Positions 31,015 through 41,192 of a DNA stretch of 64,000 nucleotides are shown one piece after another. The stretch is taken from positions 313,089,652-313,153,651 of the forward strand of contig CM054060.1 in assembly GCA_028641055.1 (NCBI GenBank), read 5' to 3'. Position numbers and translations under genes: made by a program. The stretch comes from Alopecurus myosuroides. Lineage: Eukaryota; Streptophyta; Magnoliopsida; Poales; Poaceae. Below the pieces are notes generated by a model. It was not told the DNA's origin. It did no database searches and saw only the letters and a program-made list of their open reading frames with translations. The first letter of the stretch is position 1. Each line of letters starts with the position of its first letter.

Positions 31015-31515
31015 TTATTTCTTCGGTGGTGATGATGAATCCTCTTCATCATCAGACTTCCAAGGTAAAGCCTCTCCTTCAACAAACGACGATGTGGTCT
31101 CCAATATCCTGAAACTTACAACAGAACGTATGCGTTTAAACCTGGCATCATACTCGCAGTTTTGATTCTGCACATCATAGAGTTGTGCTTGTAGATTGTG
31201 GGTGGTCTGATGGAGCGACAGAATTTCATCCAAAAGCTTGGCGGTCTCCTTCTTCTGCTCGGCAATCAGCTCTGCGTTCATCCTACAGATTATGTCCACT
31301 TCACGCTCTGCCATCTTCTTGTACCTAAAAACTTCTTGTTCTAGCTCTTCCATCCTTGCTTCCAGGCTGCCTTCTCCTTTAGGACCTTGAACATCCTCTT
31401 GCTGCACCTTCCCATCCTTGAGCAGCAACTCTTTGCGATGCATCTTTAACTCCTCCAGGTATGGGTTGACGACGTTCTCAAAGAAATTGTCCATGGAGGG
31501 TTCATAGGAAGACAT
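31015..31515 (-). CDS. Coiled-coil ORF downstream of integrase (element A)
   Basis: 166 residues from the ATG at 31515 (MSSYEPSMDNFFENVVNPYL), chosen because it lies about 95 nt downstream of a TATA box. An upstream in-frame start at 31620 would sit on that TATA box. Residues about 45-130 are heptad-rich (RMEELEQEVFRYKKMAEREV and on, with LLDEILSLHQTTHNLQAQL). The C-terminus is acidic/Ser-rich ending SSSPPKK. No enzymatic motif. Similar helical frames follow integrase in related grass gypsies as I recall; function unknown. It is intact although the pol next to it is broken in several places, which may be chance or may reflect later or separate selection. Confidence 0.65.
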   Translation of the reverse strand: MSSYEPSMDNFFENVVNPYLEELKMHRKELLLKDGKVQQEDVQGPKGEGSLEARMEELEQEVFRYKKMAEREVDIICRMNAELIAEQKKETAKLLDEILSLHQTTHNLQAQLYDVQNQNCEYDARFKRIRSVVSFRILETTSSFVEGEALPWKSDDEEDSSSPPKK

Positions 31516-31599
31516 CGTGGCCCTAGATCTGAAAATAATTCTGGCAAAAACAGCTCGAAACAAAAACACGACGAGAAAACGATATACGAACCTCAGGGG

Positions 31600-31730
31600 G
31601 TCCGGGGGATTATATAGCAAAAAGTTTCATAACGAAAGGAAAGTACTTGGTGAAAACGGGTCGGAGACGGACTCCGAGGCGTCCTCACCATAGCCAGGCG
31701 CGGACAGGGGTGGGCCCGCGCCTGGGCATG
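31600..31730 (-). promoter_or_regulatory. Internal promoter module driving the coiled-coil ORF (element A)
   Basis: Minus-strand order: GC-rich inverted repeat (CCAGGCGCGG at 31694-31703 with CCGCGCCTGG at 31716-31725), a spacer, a TATA box CTATATAATCC at about 31607-31617, then a leader and the ATG at 31515. The inverted-repeat arms are the same 10-mers as in A's 5' LTR U3 (37809-37818, 37831-37840), so this is an LTR-like promoter segment inside the element. Confidence 0.6.
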
Positions 31731-31994
31731 GGGAGGAGCCTCCAGGCTCCATCTCCGCCTCGTTTCCGGCTCATAATTTTTCATATTTTCCAAAAACAGT
31801 AAAAATAAAAGTTGGAAGATGATCCGCGAACGTTCTCTTACCAAAACTGATACCTATTCGAAAACTGACTCTGCGGTTTCTGAAATATGCTTCTTCATAA
31901 ATTCCTCCGGGATCATGGCTTGAATACAATCAACATTTTCATTATAAGGATCTCCAGAAATATAATGCTTGAGTCTTTGGTCGTTCACCACTTG

Positions 31995-32922
31995 TTAAGT
32001 GTTGTCTTCAAGAGAAACAATTTTAATTGCCCCCGAACGATATACCTCTTCGATAACAAAAGGTCCTTCCCATCTCGAGAGTAATTTTCCTGCAAAACAT
32101 CTGAGACGAGACCTATATAATAGCACTTTCTCACCAACATGAAATTCTCTTTTAATAATTCTCTTATCGTGCCACCTTTTAACTTTCTCTTTAAAGAGCT
32201 TAGTATTTTCATATGCTTCACTTCTCCATTCATCTAAAGAACTTAAGTCAAGCAACATTTTCTCACCAGCAAGTTTAAAATCTCTATTAAGGTCTCTCAC
32301 TGCCCAATAAGCTTTGTGCTCTAATTCTAAAGGCAAGTGACAAGCTTTTCCATAAACCATTTTATAAGGAGACATGCCCATGGGATTTTTATAAGAAATT
32401 CTATAAGCCCATAGCATCATTTAATTTACTAGCCCAATTTTTGCTAGATTTGTTAACAGTCCTTTGCAAGATAGATTTGATTTCTCTATTTGATAATTCT
32501 ACTTGCCCACTAGTTTGAGGATGATAGGGTGAGGCAATTCTATGATTAACATCATATTTAGCAAGAGTCTTTCTAAAACCACCATGAATAAAATGAGAAC
32601 CCCCATCGGTCATAAGATATCTAGATACACCAAACCTAGGGAAAATAATGTCTTTAAGCATTTTTAATGAGGTTTCACCATCAGCACTTTTAGTTGGTAT
32701 AGCTTCTACCCATTTAGTAACATAATCAACAGCAACAAGAATATGAGTGTAGCCTTGTGAAGGAGGGAAAGGACCCATAAAGTCAAAACCCCAACAATCA
32801 AACGGTTCAATAACAAGAGAATAATTCATAGTCATTTCATTATGTCTAGAAATATTTCCAACCATTTTACATTGATCACAAGATAAAATAAACTTTCTAG
32901 CATCTTTAAAGAGAGTAGGTCA
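31995..32922 (-). pseudogene. pol: Integrase of element A, broken by one nonsense codon and a frame change
   Basis: Zinc-binding N-terminus spans the TGA at 32920-32922: [14 protein letters not shown] upstream, CDQCK after it. The D,D-35-E core is visible as DFMGPFPPSQGYTHILVAVD, then MTDGGSHF and HPQTSGQVELSNREIKS. The frame changes near 32410 into a C-terminal part (YKNPMGMSPYKMVYG, REFHVGEKVLLYRSRL, RWEGPFVIEEV) ending at 31995. It inserts cDNA into chromosomes. The TGA probably arose from TGG, since FYWP is usual here. Confidence 0.85.
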
Positions 32923-33651
32923 ATAAAAACCTGATTGTAGAACCTTATGTGCAGTTCTATCTCCAGCGTGATGTCCTCCATAAGCACTACTATGACATTT
33001 TCTCAATATCTCTCTTTGTTCATTTGCAAGAACACATATTCGCGTAATACCGTCAACACCTTCTTTATATAAGTGTGGGTCATCCCAAAAATAATGCCTC
33101 AAATCATAGAAGGATTTTCTTCTTTGCTGAGCTGTAATGGTAGGAAACAAATACTTGGAAACAATAAAGCTAGCATAATCAGCATACCATGGACTCTCTT
33201 GAGATCTCACTTTTATTGCAGCCAACTCTTCATTAGGAAAACTACCATTAACAAGAATAGGATCATAAGAGATATTTTCTAATCTAGACAAATTATCAGC
33301 AACAGGATTTTCAGCACCCTTCTTATCCACAATATGTAAATCAAACTCTTGTAAAAGAAGCACCCATCTAATATGCCTAGGCTTAGCATCTTTCTTTTCC
33401 ATAAGGTACTTAATAGCAGCATGATCAGTATGAATAGTAACTTTAGAATCAACAATATACCGCCTAAATTTATCACAAGCAAAAACTATAGCTAGGAACT
33501 CTTTCTCAGTGGTAGCATAATTCTTTTGAGCAGCATCAAGAGTTTTACTAGCATAATGAATAAAATTTACCTTCTTATCTACCCGCTGTCCAAGAACAGC
33601 ACCTACAGCATAATCACTAGCATCGTAAATTCCAATCAGGGGGTTGAACAA
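32923..33651 (-). pseudogene. pol: RNase H and integrase N-terminus of element A
   Basis: RNase H core with [39 protein letters not shown] and [12 protein letters not shown], followed by the connection to the integrase zinc region. The frame is open from about 33651 to the TGA at 32920. Upstream it is out of frame with RT. Confidence 0.85.
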
Positions 33652-35725
33652 TAGGGGCAGATATTAAAGCCTTTTTTTAATTTCAAAAGCTTCTTTACAG
33701 TCTTCATAAAAAACAAAAGGTACATCTTTTTGAAGAAGATTAGTAAGAGGCTTTGATATTTTAGAGAAATCTTTAATAAACCTATTATAGAAACCAACAT
33801 GACCAAGAATACTACGAATACCTTTGACATCCCTGGGACATGGCATTTTCTCAATGGCTTCAACTTTAGCTTTATCAACTTCAATACCTCTTTCAGAAAT
33901 TTTATGTCCAAGAACAATTCCTTCATTAACCATAAAATGGCATTTCTCCCAGTTAAGAACAAGATTAGTCTCCTCACATCTCCGCAAAACTTTATCAAGA
34001 TTGTGCAACAATTATCAAAATAAGTTCCATAGACGGAGAAATCGTCCATGAAGACTTCCAAAATTTCTTCACAAAAACCATGAAAGATAGCAGACATGCA
34101 TCTTTGAAAAGTAGTAGGAGCATTACATAAACCAAAAGGCATACATCTATAAGCATAGGTTCCATAAGGACAAGTGAAAGTTATTTTCTCTTGATCAGGC
34201 TTTCTTACAGCAATTTGAGAGAACCCAGAATAACCATGAAGAAAGCAAAAGTGAGTTTTCTTAGACAACCTTTCTAACATTTGATCAATAAAAGGCAAAT
34301 AATAATGCTATTTCTTAGTAACTTTGTTAACCTTCCTAAAATCAGTGCACATCCTATAACCAACCACTACTCTTTGAGGAATAAGTTCATTATTTTCATT
34401 TGGCACAACAGTCATACCTCCTTTCTTGGGGACACAATGCACCTGACTAATCCATCTACTATCAGCAATAGGATAAATAATACCAGCGTCAAGAAGTTTC
34501 AATACCTCATTTCTTACCGCATCCTTCATCTTAGGATTTAAACAGAGTTGATGTTCAACAACTGGCTTTGCATCAGGTTCAATATTAATAGCATGCTGAC
34601 ATATAGTAGGAGAAATCCCCTTCAAATCATCAAGAGTATAACCAATAACACCTCTGTGTTTCCTCAATATTCCCAATAGTCTCTCCTCTTCTTTACCAGA
34701 AAGTTTAGAACTAATAATAAGAGGATATAATTTCTTATCATCAATATGAGTATATTTAAGATTGTCGGGCAAAGGTTTTAAATCAAAAACAGGATCCTCC
34801 TTGGGTGGTAATGTGGTACCCAAGTCTTCCACCTGTAAATTATTATTCAGCATCGCTGGCTGATTTAGGAAAATCTCGTCAATTTCATTTCTGTCTTCCA
34901 TAAAGACATCACTTTCGTGGTCTTCCATGTATTGCTGCAAAGGATTGTTAGGAGCAAGAGCAATAGCAGCCAATTGTTCAACTCTATAATTCTCATTAGG
35001 TAATTCAGCTTCATAAGGTGCTTTAGCAAATTTGGAGAAATTAAATTCATAAGACTCTCCATCAAACTTTGTAAGGATTTTCACCTTTTTACAATCTATA
35101 ACAGCACCACAAGTGTTTAAGAAAGGTCTACCAAAAATAATAGGACAAGTATCACTAGCAGAAGTGCCTAGTACTAGAAAATCAACAGGATATTTAGTTT
35201 TACCACATAATACCTCCACATCTCTAACAATACCAATCGGAAAATAGTTTCCCTATTAGCAAGTTGAATAATCACATCAATGTCTTCAAGTTCACAAGAA
35301 CCAATTTCATGCATGATTTCTTTATAAATATCATAAGGAATAGCACTAGAACTAGAACCAATATCACACAAACCATAATAGCAATGATCACCTATCCTAA
35401 CAGATAGCACAAGAACACTAGGTTTCCTAGATTTACTAGGATGAGAGACAATATTAGAAGCATCTTCACAAAATATAATGTGTCCCTCTTCTACATTTTC
35501 AGAAACAAGGTCCTTTACTATTACTACTGTAGGTTCTACAGTTATTTGTTCCTCGGGTTCTACAGGTTTCCTTACACTTTTATTAACCACGCTAGCTAAC
35601 ATAGAATGTTCTTTTACCTTAGCAGGGAAAGGCATTTTCTCGATATAAGGTTCAGGCAGAATAGAATCAACGGTATGAACTTCTATATCTCTAGCAGGAA
35701 CACAATTAACAGTATAATTATCCAT
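33652..35725 (-). pseudogene. pol: Protease and reverse transcriptase of element A, frameshifted
   Basis: Protease in 35174-35725: GLCDIGSSSSAIPYDIY carries the active-site Asp in a D-I-G-S form. After a frame change near 35219, a second frame (34308-35219) gives the protease end (IIFGRPFLNT) and RT start (SRWISQVHCVPKKGGMTVV, YRMCTDFRKVNKVT). A stop at 34308 is followed by a third frame with CPYGTYAYRCMPFGLCNAPT and the catalytic FMDDFSVYG near 34037-34063. A shift near 34013 leads to LGHKISERGIEVD and LGHVGFYNRFIKDFS. Family content is clear but at least three lesions stop translation. Confidence 0.85.
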
Positions 35726-36528
35726 TCCTTTTTGGGAATATCAATATAAGAAGAAAAGGCCTTATATAAGTTTTCAACAACTTGAGAATCAAGACCATAA
35801 ACAATACTAACATTATGAAAATCATCGGATGACATAAAAGTTTTAATGCATTCATAATCATAATTTATACCTGACTTTCTACCTTTGTCATTCTCCCATC
35901 CTTCAGTGTTTTCTTGAATACGGTCAAGAAGATCCCATTTAGCTTCATCCTTCATACGTGTAAATGATCCAGAACAAGAAGCATCCAATAAATCCTTATC
36001 ATGAAGAGAAAGCCTTGCATAGAAATTATTAATAACAATATTACTGGGGAGCTCATGAATGGGGCATTTGAGCATTAGTAACTTCAATATCACCCATGCT
36101 TGGGCAATACTCTCTCCGTCATGAGGCCAAAAATTATATATATAATTCCAATCTCTATGAATTTCACTGGGAGGATAGAATTTAGAATAAAAGAGAGGCA
36201 CAATTTCCTCCCATCCAATAGTCTGGCTATTTTTCAGCAGTTTGAACCATTCATCGGCTCGGCCTACCAATGATATTGAGAATAATTTCCTTTTCACTTG
36301 GCCCGTTGTAATACCTGCACACTTGAACAACTCGCATAATTCATGTAAAAAGAGAAAATGATCACCACGATGGACAGTTCCATCACCTGAATAGCAGTTA
36401 TTCATAACATGTTTAACAATCTTTATAGGTATTTTATAAGGATCCAAATCATCAGGAGGTGGGTCACTTACTACCCTAGCAGTGGCAGCAGTGCCCGCAA
36501 ATAAGGACTCAAAAGGAGATCCAAACAT
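35683..36528 (-). CDS. gag: Gag protein of element A
   Basis: About 281 residues from the ATG at 36528 (MFGSPFESLF). The frame is open further upstream but that part is leader sequence. The capsid-like domain spans residues about 30-190: GDGTVHRGDHFLFLHELCELF, FSISLVGRADEWFKLL, LFYSKFYPPSEIHRD, FWPHDGESIAQAW and LDASCSGSF. The C-terminus reads ESGINYDYEC-like and then loses similarity at a frame change near 35700, where the next frame with protease begins. Its closest relative in the window is gag of B. Confidence 0.8.
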   Translation of the reverse strand: MFGSPFESLFAGTAATARVVSDPPPDDLDPYKIPIKIVKHVMNNCYSGDGTVHRGDHFLFLHELCELFKCAGITTGQVKRKLFSISLVGRADEWFKLLKNSQTIGWEEIVPLFYSKFYPPSEIHRDWNYIYNFWPHDGESIAQAWVILKLLMLKCPIHELPSNIVINNFYARLSLHDKDLLDASCSGSFTRMKDEAKWDLLDRIQENTEGWENDKGRKSGINYDYECIKTFMSSDDFHNVSIVYGLDSQVVENLYKAFSSYIDIPKKEWIIILLIVFLLEI

Positions 36529-36615
36529 AGTGTAATAAAGCAGTAGACAGCAATAAAAACAGCACTTACAACAGAAGCTTCCTTTATCAATTCCACTTCC
36601 CAATAGCGCTTAGCT

Positions 36616-36632
36616 CCCCGGCAACGGCGCCA
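36616..36632 (-). other. Primer-binding site of element A
   Basis: TGGCGCCGTTGCCGGGG on the minus strand, 11 nt inside the 5' LTR. Confidence 0.9.
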
Positions 36633-36643
36633 GAAAATAGTCT

Positions 36644-38127
36644 TGATGACCCACAAGTATAGGGGGTGTATCGTAGTACTTTCAATAAATAAGAATGTCG
36701 AACCCAACGAGGAGCAGAAGGTGTTGACAAGCAGTTCCGATGAAGGAATAACCATAAATACTGAAAGATAAATTTGTAGGGGTTTTTGATATTGCAGATA
36801 AATAAAGTGCGAGTAAATAAAATGCAGTAATAATAATTTAAGCAAGTGTTCCAATCCTTTCTTCATCAAAGGACAAGCCAGTGGGTTTACTTATGATTAA
36901 CAAACGTTCTCGAGGACACACGGGAGGTTTCTGTCAAGTGCTTTTGTTTCATGCCGCTGAATAATCTTTAGTGTTTTGATAAGTGTTGTGTGGGTGAACC
37001 TATGCTAATGTACTGTCCCATCCAAGACTAATACATAATTGTGATTATACCCCTTGAAAGCATCCGCAAATACAAGAAAGTAATTAAGAAATAAATCTAA
37101 CCACAGCTTTAAACTCCGGGATCCTACGCTCCCTCGTGCAATGGTTTCCTAACGGGGGTTTAGGTCTCTGTCACTCCTGCAACCCCACAATTAGTAGCCA
37201 AATACACGATGCATTCCCCTAGGCCCATAAATGTTGAAGTATCATGTAGTCGACGTTCACATGACACCACTAGAAGAATAACACCACAACTTAAATATCA
37301 AACCATTAAATATTACTCAACATTACTTCACTACTAAGAACTTGACTTCTCCCATGTCCTCAAGAACAACAAAAACTACTCACAAGACATCATATGGATC
37401 ATGATCAGAGGTGATACAATATAAACCTAATCCAATGGTTTCACTCAATAGCATCAACTACAAGTAGTAATCAACACCGGGAAAGTTTCCCCTATGAAAT
37501 AGACAAGATGCAACCCTAGATGTTACAGCGGAATGGAGTGGGGCTGAGGGTGATGATGGTGGATATGATGATGATCCCGATGAAGTCCAGCTCGATGACG
37601 GTGACGATGGCGATGATTTCCCCCCTCCGGGAAGGAATTTCCCCGGCAGATTTCTCCCTGTCGGAGAGCTTTTCTCTCTCTGTTCTTTTCTATCCCGCGG
37701 AGGCGGCGGAAAGACTCCTCTATGATTTATCTGTGTCTTAGGGTTCCCGGGGGATGAAGTACGTCGAAGGGGCAAGCCAGAGATGGGCCAGGGCCTCCTC
37801 ACCACCCCCCAGGCGCGGCCAGAGGTGGGCCCGCGCCTGGGCATGGTGAGGGCCATTGGTGGCCCTCCTCCGGCTCCCCTTTTGGCTTCCTCCGTCTTCG
37901 GGTGAAATAGGAACTTTCCGATGATTTCCGGGGTGCTCTGATCTTCACGAATATGGTATCCTGACGCTCCGTTTCCAGCGGAATTCTAAATCCGGGTTTC
38001 AACTCTCCAATTATTGGAAAACATGCAAAATAGGTGAAATAACATAAGTATCATGCTCCAATATGAAATATATCAATGAATAATAGCAAATTATGATATA
38101 AAATAGTGATGGAAAATGGACGTATCA
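36644..38127 (-). repeat. 5' LTR of element A
   Basis: 1484 bp, TGATACGTCC...GGGTCATCA on the minus strand. U3 inverted repeat with two-part arms: CTCACCA (37798-37804) plus CCAGGCGCGG (37809-37818), pairing with CCGCGCCTGG (37831-37840) plus TGGTGAG (37844-37850). Confidence 0.92.
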
Positions 38128-38132
38128 ATTAT

Positions 38133-39699
38133 GCATGACAAAGATTACAAAATAAGAATATAAAATAACAACATGACACTCTGAGAAACCAACTAACAAC
38201 TTTGGCTTAAATAATTAAAAACTCCAATGACCTTCTTATGCTTATTGTCTCATTCATCTTCGACAAGTGAGCATATGAAATCTCAACATATTAATGGAAC
38301 ATATGATCAACCTATTACTTTAAGTCATCATTCCATAAGCACTCCACACTTCTATTCAAATCCACTATTCAACAACTAAAATATCTTTGGATATAACTAA
38401 TGAATAACAAAAAGTATAACCTCTGTTAGGGGAATTGAATTAATACATAAGTAAAACAATCATATATGAAATAATTACATATGTTTTGGGAAATAAAAAA
38501 AGAAGCATATGGAAGAAGAATAAAAGCTTAACCAAGTCTTAATCTAGATCTTTCTAGTTTGTCTAGACTATCTTATTATCTTGTTTCCCAATCTTCTCAA
38601 AGTCATCCTACAAGAGAAGCAACCCACAAGAAAGGAGGAACTCCGACAAGAAGACCTGCAGAAGGATTCTTTATAGTGTTCTAAAAGTTCTATTACAATC
38701 TATCATAAGAGTATTTGGAAACTCTTATATCCTAATCTGATCTTATTAATTCCTCCTGAAATAGTGTGATATTCCAATGTTCGTGTGATATAGAAGTAGT
38801 TTGGTAACAAGTCTTGCAACCTTTTTAACAAATCACTTTTGTATACTCCAAAAATTGAGTGTCACCCACAAACAAACAGAAGATCATATAAACTAGTACA
38901 TCTCAGCCATTTGTAAATGAATAGTAATTTGGAGGCAAGACTAGCTACCTTGTTAACAAATACTTCTTATATGCTTAAGGTTGATTGATGTCATAAATTA
39001 CACCTACACTCCTTTTACAATAAATCAAGAGAATAACACCGAGGAAACAAGAAATCGCATTATAACTCAGGTAACATAATAAAGTTATAAGTGGGAAAGC
39101 TATATGGTGATTTATGGTGTTTCCCCAAGGATATGAATTCCATGGAGAAAGTAAAGCCAAATCATAAATCCCACAGAATCACCATCCATAACCGTAGTGG
39201 CATGATTTAGCCCTCACATTTTTGTAAGTGGTCTAGTCTCATAAGAGATCAGTTCACAAGTTCATCTGGTGAATCAAGCCATTTGGCTTGCCCCTGAGTT
39301 CTTTCTCAAGAAGAGATAATTTCGGACATCCGGATAACAGAGTTGCTTGCACTACCTAGTCAGCAGTTGTTTTAATAAATTTCCTCCACATACTAAAGCA
39401 TCAATTCCTATCAGATAGGAGTACATCATCTTGTTCAACATCAGGATGAGTTAGGGAATCAAGAAATATTCTATTCTCATCATCTTACACTTCTATATGC
39501 CATAAGACGTGATCACAGGCATGACATTTGTATGTTAGGCATTCACAGACATCTGATCATGCTTTCACATGATCTAGTAGCCAGACACTACAAACCAAAG
39601 CCACTGTGATAATAAACCATGCTTGGCATCTATTTGCATCAGGGCAATCTGAATGCTACTTGTCAACAAAACACTGAGAGAAATCAGGGAGTTATTGTT
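38133..39699. other. Unassigned AT-rich sequence, right half of A's target
   Basis: 1.6 kb without recognisable coding potential, LTR ends or terminal inverted repeats. It ends at the 5' LTR of F. With 8791-9355 it makes about 2.1 kb of continuous sequence of unknown origin. Confidence 0.5.
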
Positions 39700-41110
39700 T
39701 GATGCATGTAAAATGCATAGATGAATTTTGCATATTTTCACATGGTTTTCTATTACATATTGCATCATATAAGGGTATAATTAAATGTTTTATAGTATTT
39801 TGGGGTTAAATTACAAAGTCCCCCAACTTTTATGGAATTAACCCTGCCTGTCAGAAACCCCGTTTTCTATATTTTTGACGTTTCAGGGGGCAAACTTCCG
39901 CGAAATCACCTGAAAATCTGCGGGGGTCATTTTCTTGGAAGGATAAGACTTGCGGGCGAAGGATCCACGAGAATTGGGCAAGGAGGCCCAAAAGAGAACC
40001 CTCCACGCGGCCAAATTCCTTGGCCGCGTGAGAGGCCCCCTTTTGGCCCATGTGGCCTCAATTCCTTCCATCTTCGACTTACCGACTCCATCTTGACCTA
40101 AAACCGACTATAAAAAAGGATCCCCCGTACCCTTACGGAGAGGAGCACCGCCGAAACACCGAAACACCAAAACAGAGACCTGGAGTTCCAGATTGGAGGG
40201 GGAAAACTCCGGCGGGGCGCCGCCGGTGTGATCTCCTACCCCTCCAACGTCATCTCCATCGACATCTCCATGAAGAGGGAGTAGTCCACCCCAGAATATG
40301 GGTTTGTGGAAGTAGCACTTGTATCTCTCTCTCTATGTGCTTCACTAATTAGATCCGTATGAGCCGCCTCACATGATTACAGGCACCCTTGTAATTCCTA
40401 TGTGGTGGATCTTTTCTATGAGTTATTGAATCTGAGATTGCAATTGTTTCTCTTGAGTTATTTGAGTAGATGTATCTTATGTACCCCGTTCTTATTTGCT
40501 AGCTTTGATCAATCTAGTTCTTGAGAGCGTGTGTGGGGTGATGGGTGCATTAGTTGGAGTAACGGGGGGTGGCTAGTGCTGTGAAAGTGACAGAAGTTCA
40601 GCGATCCACTTAGGTTTTGTTAAACCTTTCTTAGTTACCTCACTCGGGATAAAAAGGAGTACCTTGTTACCGGGGATTTGAAGTGACACTAATCAATATC
40701 CATGACTAGATCTAGCAAGTTCTTACTTCAACTTCATGTCACATTGCTTAAAGCTATACTCTGGTTTTTCCTTAATTATCGAGGAGTTATGATTTATTTC
40801 GCATCTTGGTGGAGTATAAGAGGGATCAATATGACCATAGAGATCTCTATGCTAGGACGTGATGCCCATATGAAAGTACTCAGTGTTAAATATTAAAATG
40901 ATTGTTTTGTTTCTAGAAAGATTGAACATAGAAAATTTCCAATCCTAGGGTGATCAATGGGTTATTAACAACTTGTTGTAAATTGGATATTCACTATAGT
41001 GCGAAGGACAATGCACCCGCAAGCCAATCAGGGAACGGTCTCGTGTCCGTGGACACGTAAAGTTGTCCGGGCCGCTTCATCTCACTATGCCGCTAGGATC
41101 CAAAATACTC
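39700..41110 (+). repeat. 5' LTR of element F (right end uncertain)
   Basis: Starts TGATGCATG. U3 inverted repeat CACGCGGCCAA (40004-40014) with TTGGCCGCGTG (40020-40030), flanked by weaker outer arms CCAAAAG/CTTTTGG (39988-39994, 40040-40046). TATA box CTATAAAAAA at 40108-40117. I cannot find the CA end or a primer site, so the end lies somewhere in 40920-41130. Confidence 0.75.
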
Positions 41111-41180
41111 TAAGGAGATAATAACATGATCAAAAATGGCTTCCAAACCTAAGGGTCTCGAATCCTAAAGGCAACACAAT

Positions 41181-41192
41181 GCTCTGATACCA
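41181..41192 (-). other. Initiator-tRNA-Met primer site of element I
   Basis: TGGTATCAGAGC on the minus strand, three bases from the LTR end. Identical to the site of H at 55421-55432. Confidence 0.85.

Larger units (their letters stand above)
9356..38127 (-). mobile_element. Element A: gypsy LTR retrotransposon with full pol, containing B and C
   Basis: Complete gypsy on the minus strand: 5' LTR 36644-38127, primer site, gag, protease, RT, RNase H, integrase, coiled-coil ORF, 3' non-coding region, polypurine tract, 3' LTR 9356-10875. The 5-bp target duplication ATTAT is perfect (9351-9355, 38128-38132). The 28.8-kb span includes B (11227-19656) and C (20352-30323); A's own sequence is about 10.4 kb. 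In the first 300 bp I estimate 6-8% LTR divergence, so it is old, matching the broken pol. Confidence 0.95.

Noticed and set aside
31516..31620. N-terminal hydrophobic extension of the coiled-coil ORF as a signal or membrane anchor
   Set aside because: It begins on the TATA box and lies in the presumed leader; the ATG at 31515 downstream fits better.
36529..36603. Cys-rich N-terminus of A's gag
   Set aside because: It is translated leader between the primer site and the first good ATG; no matching segment is seen in B's gag.
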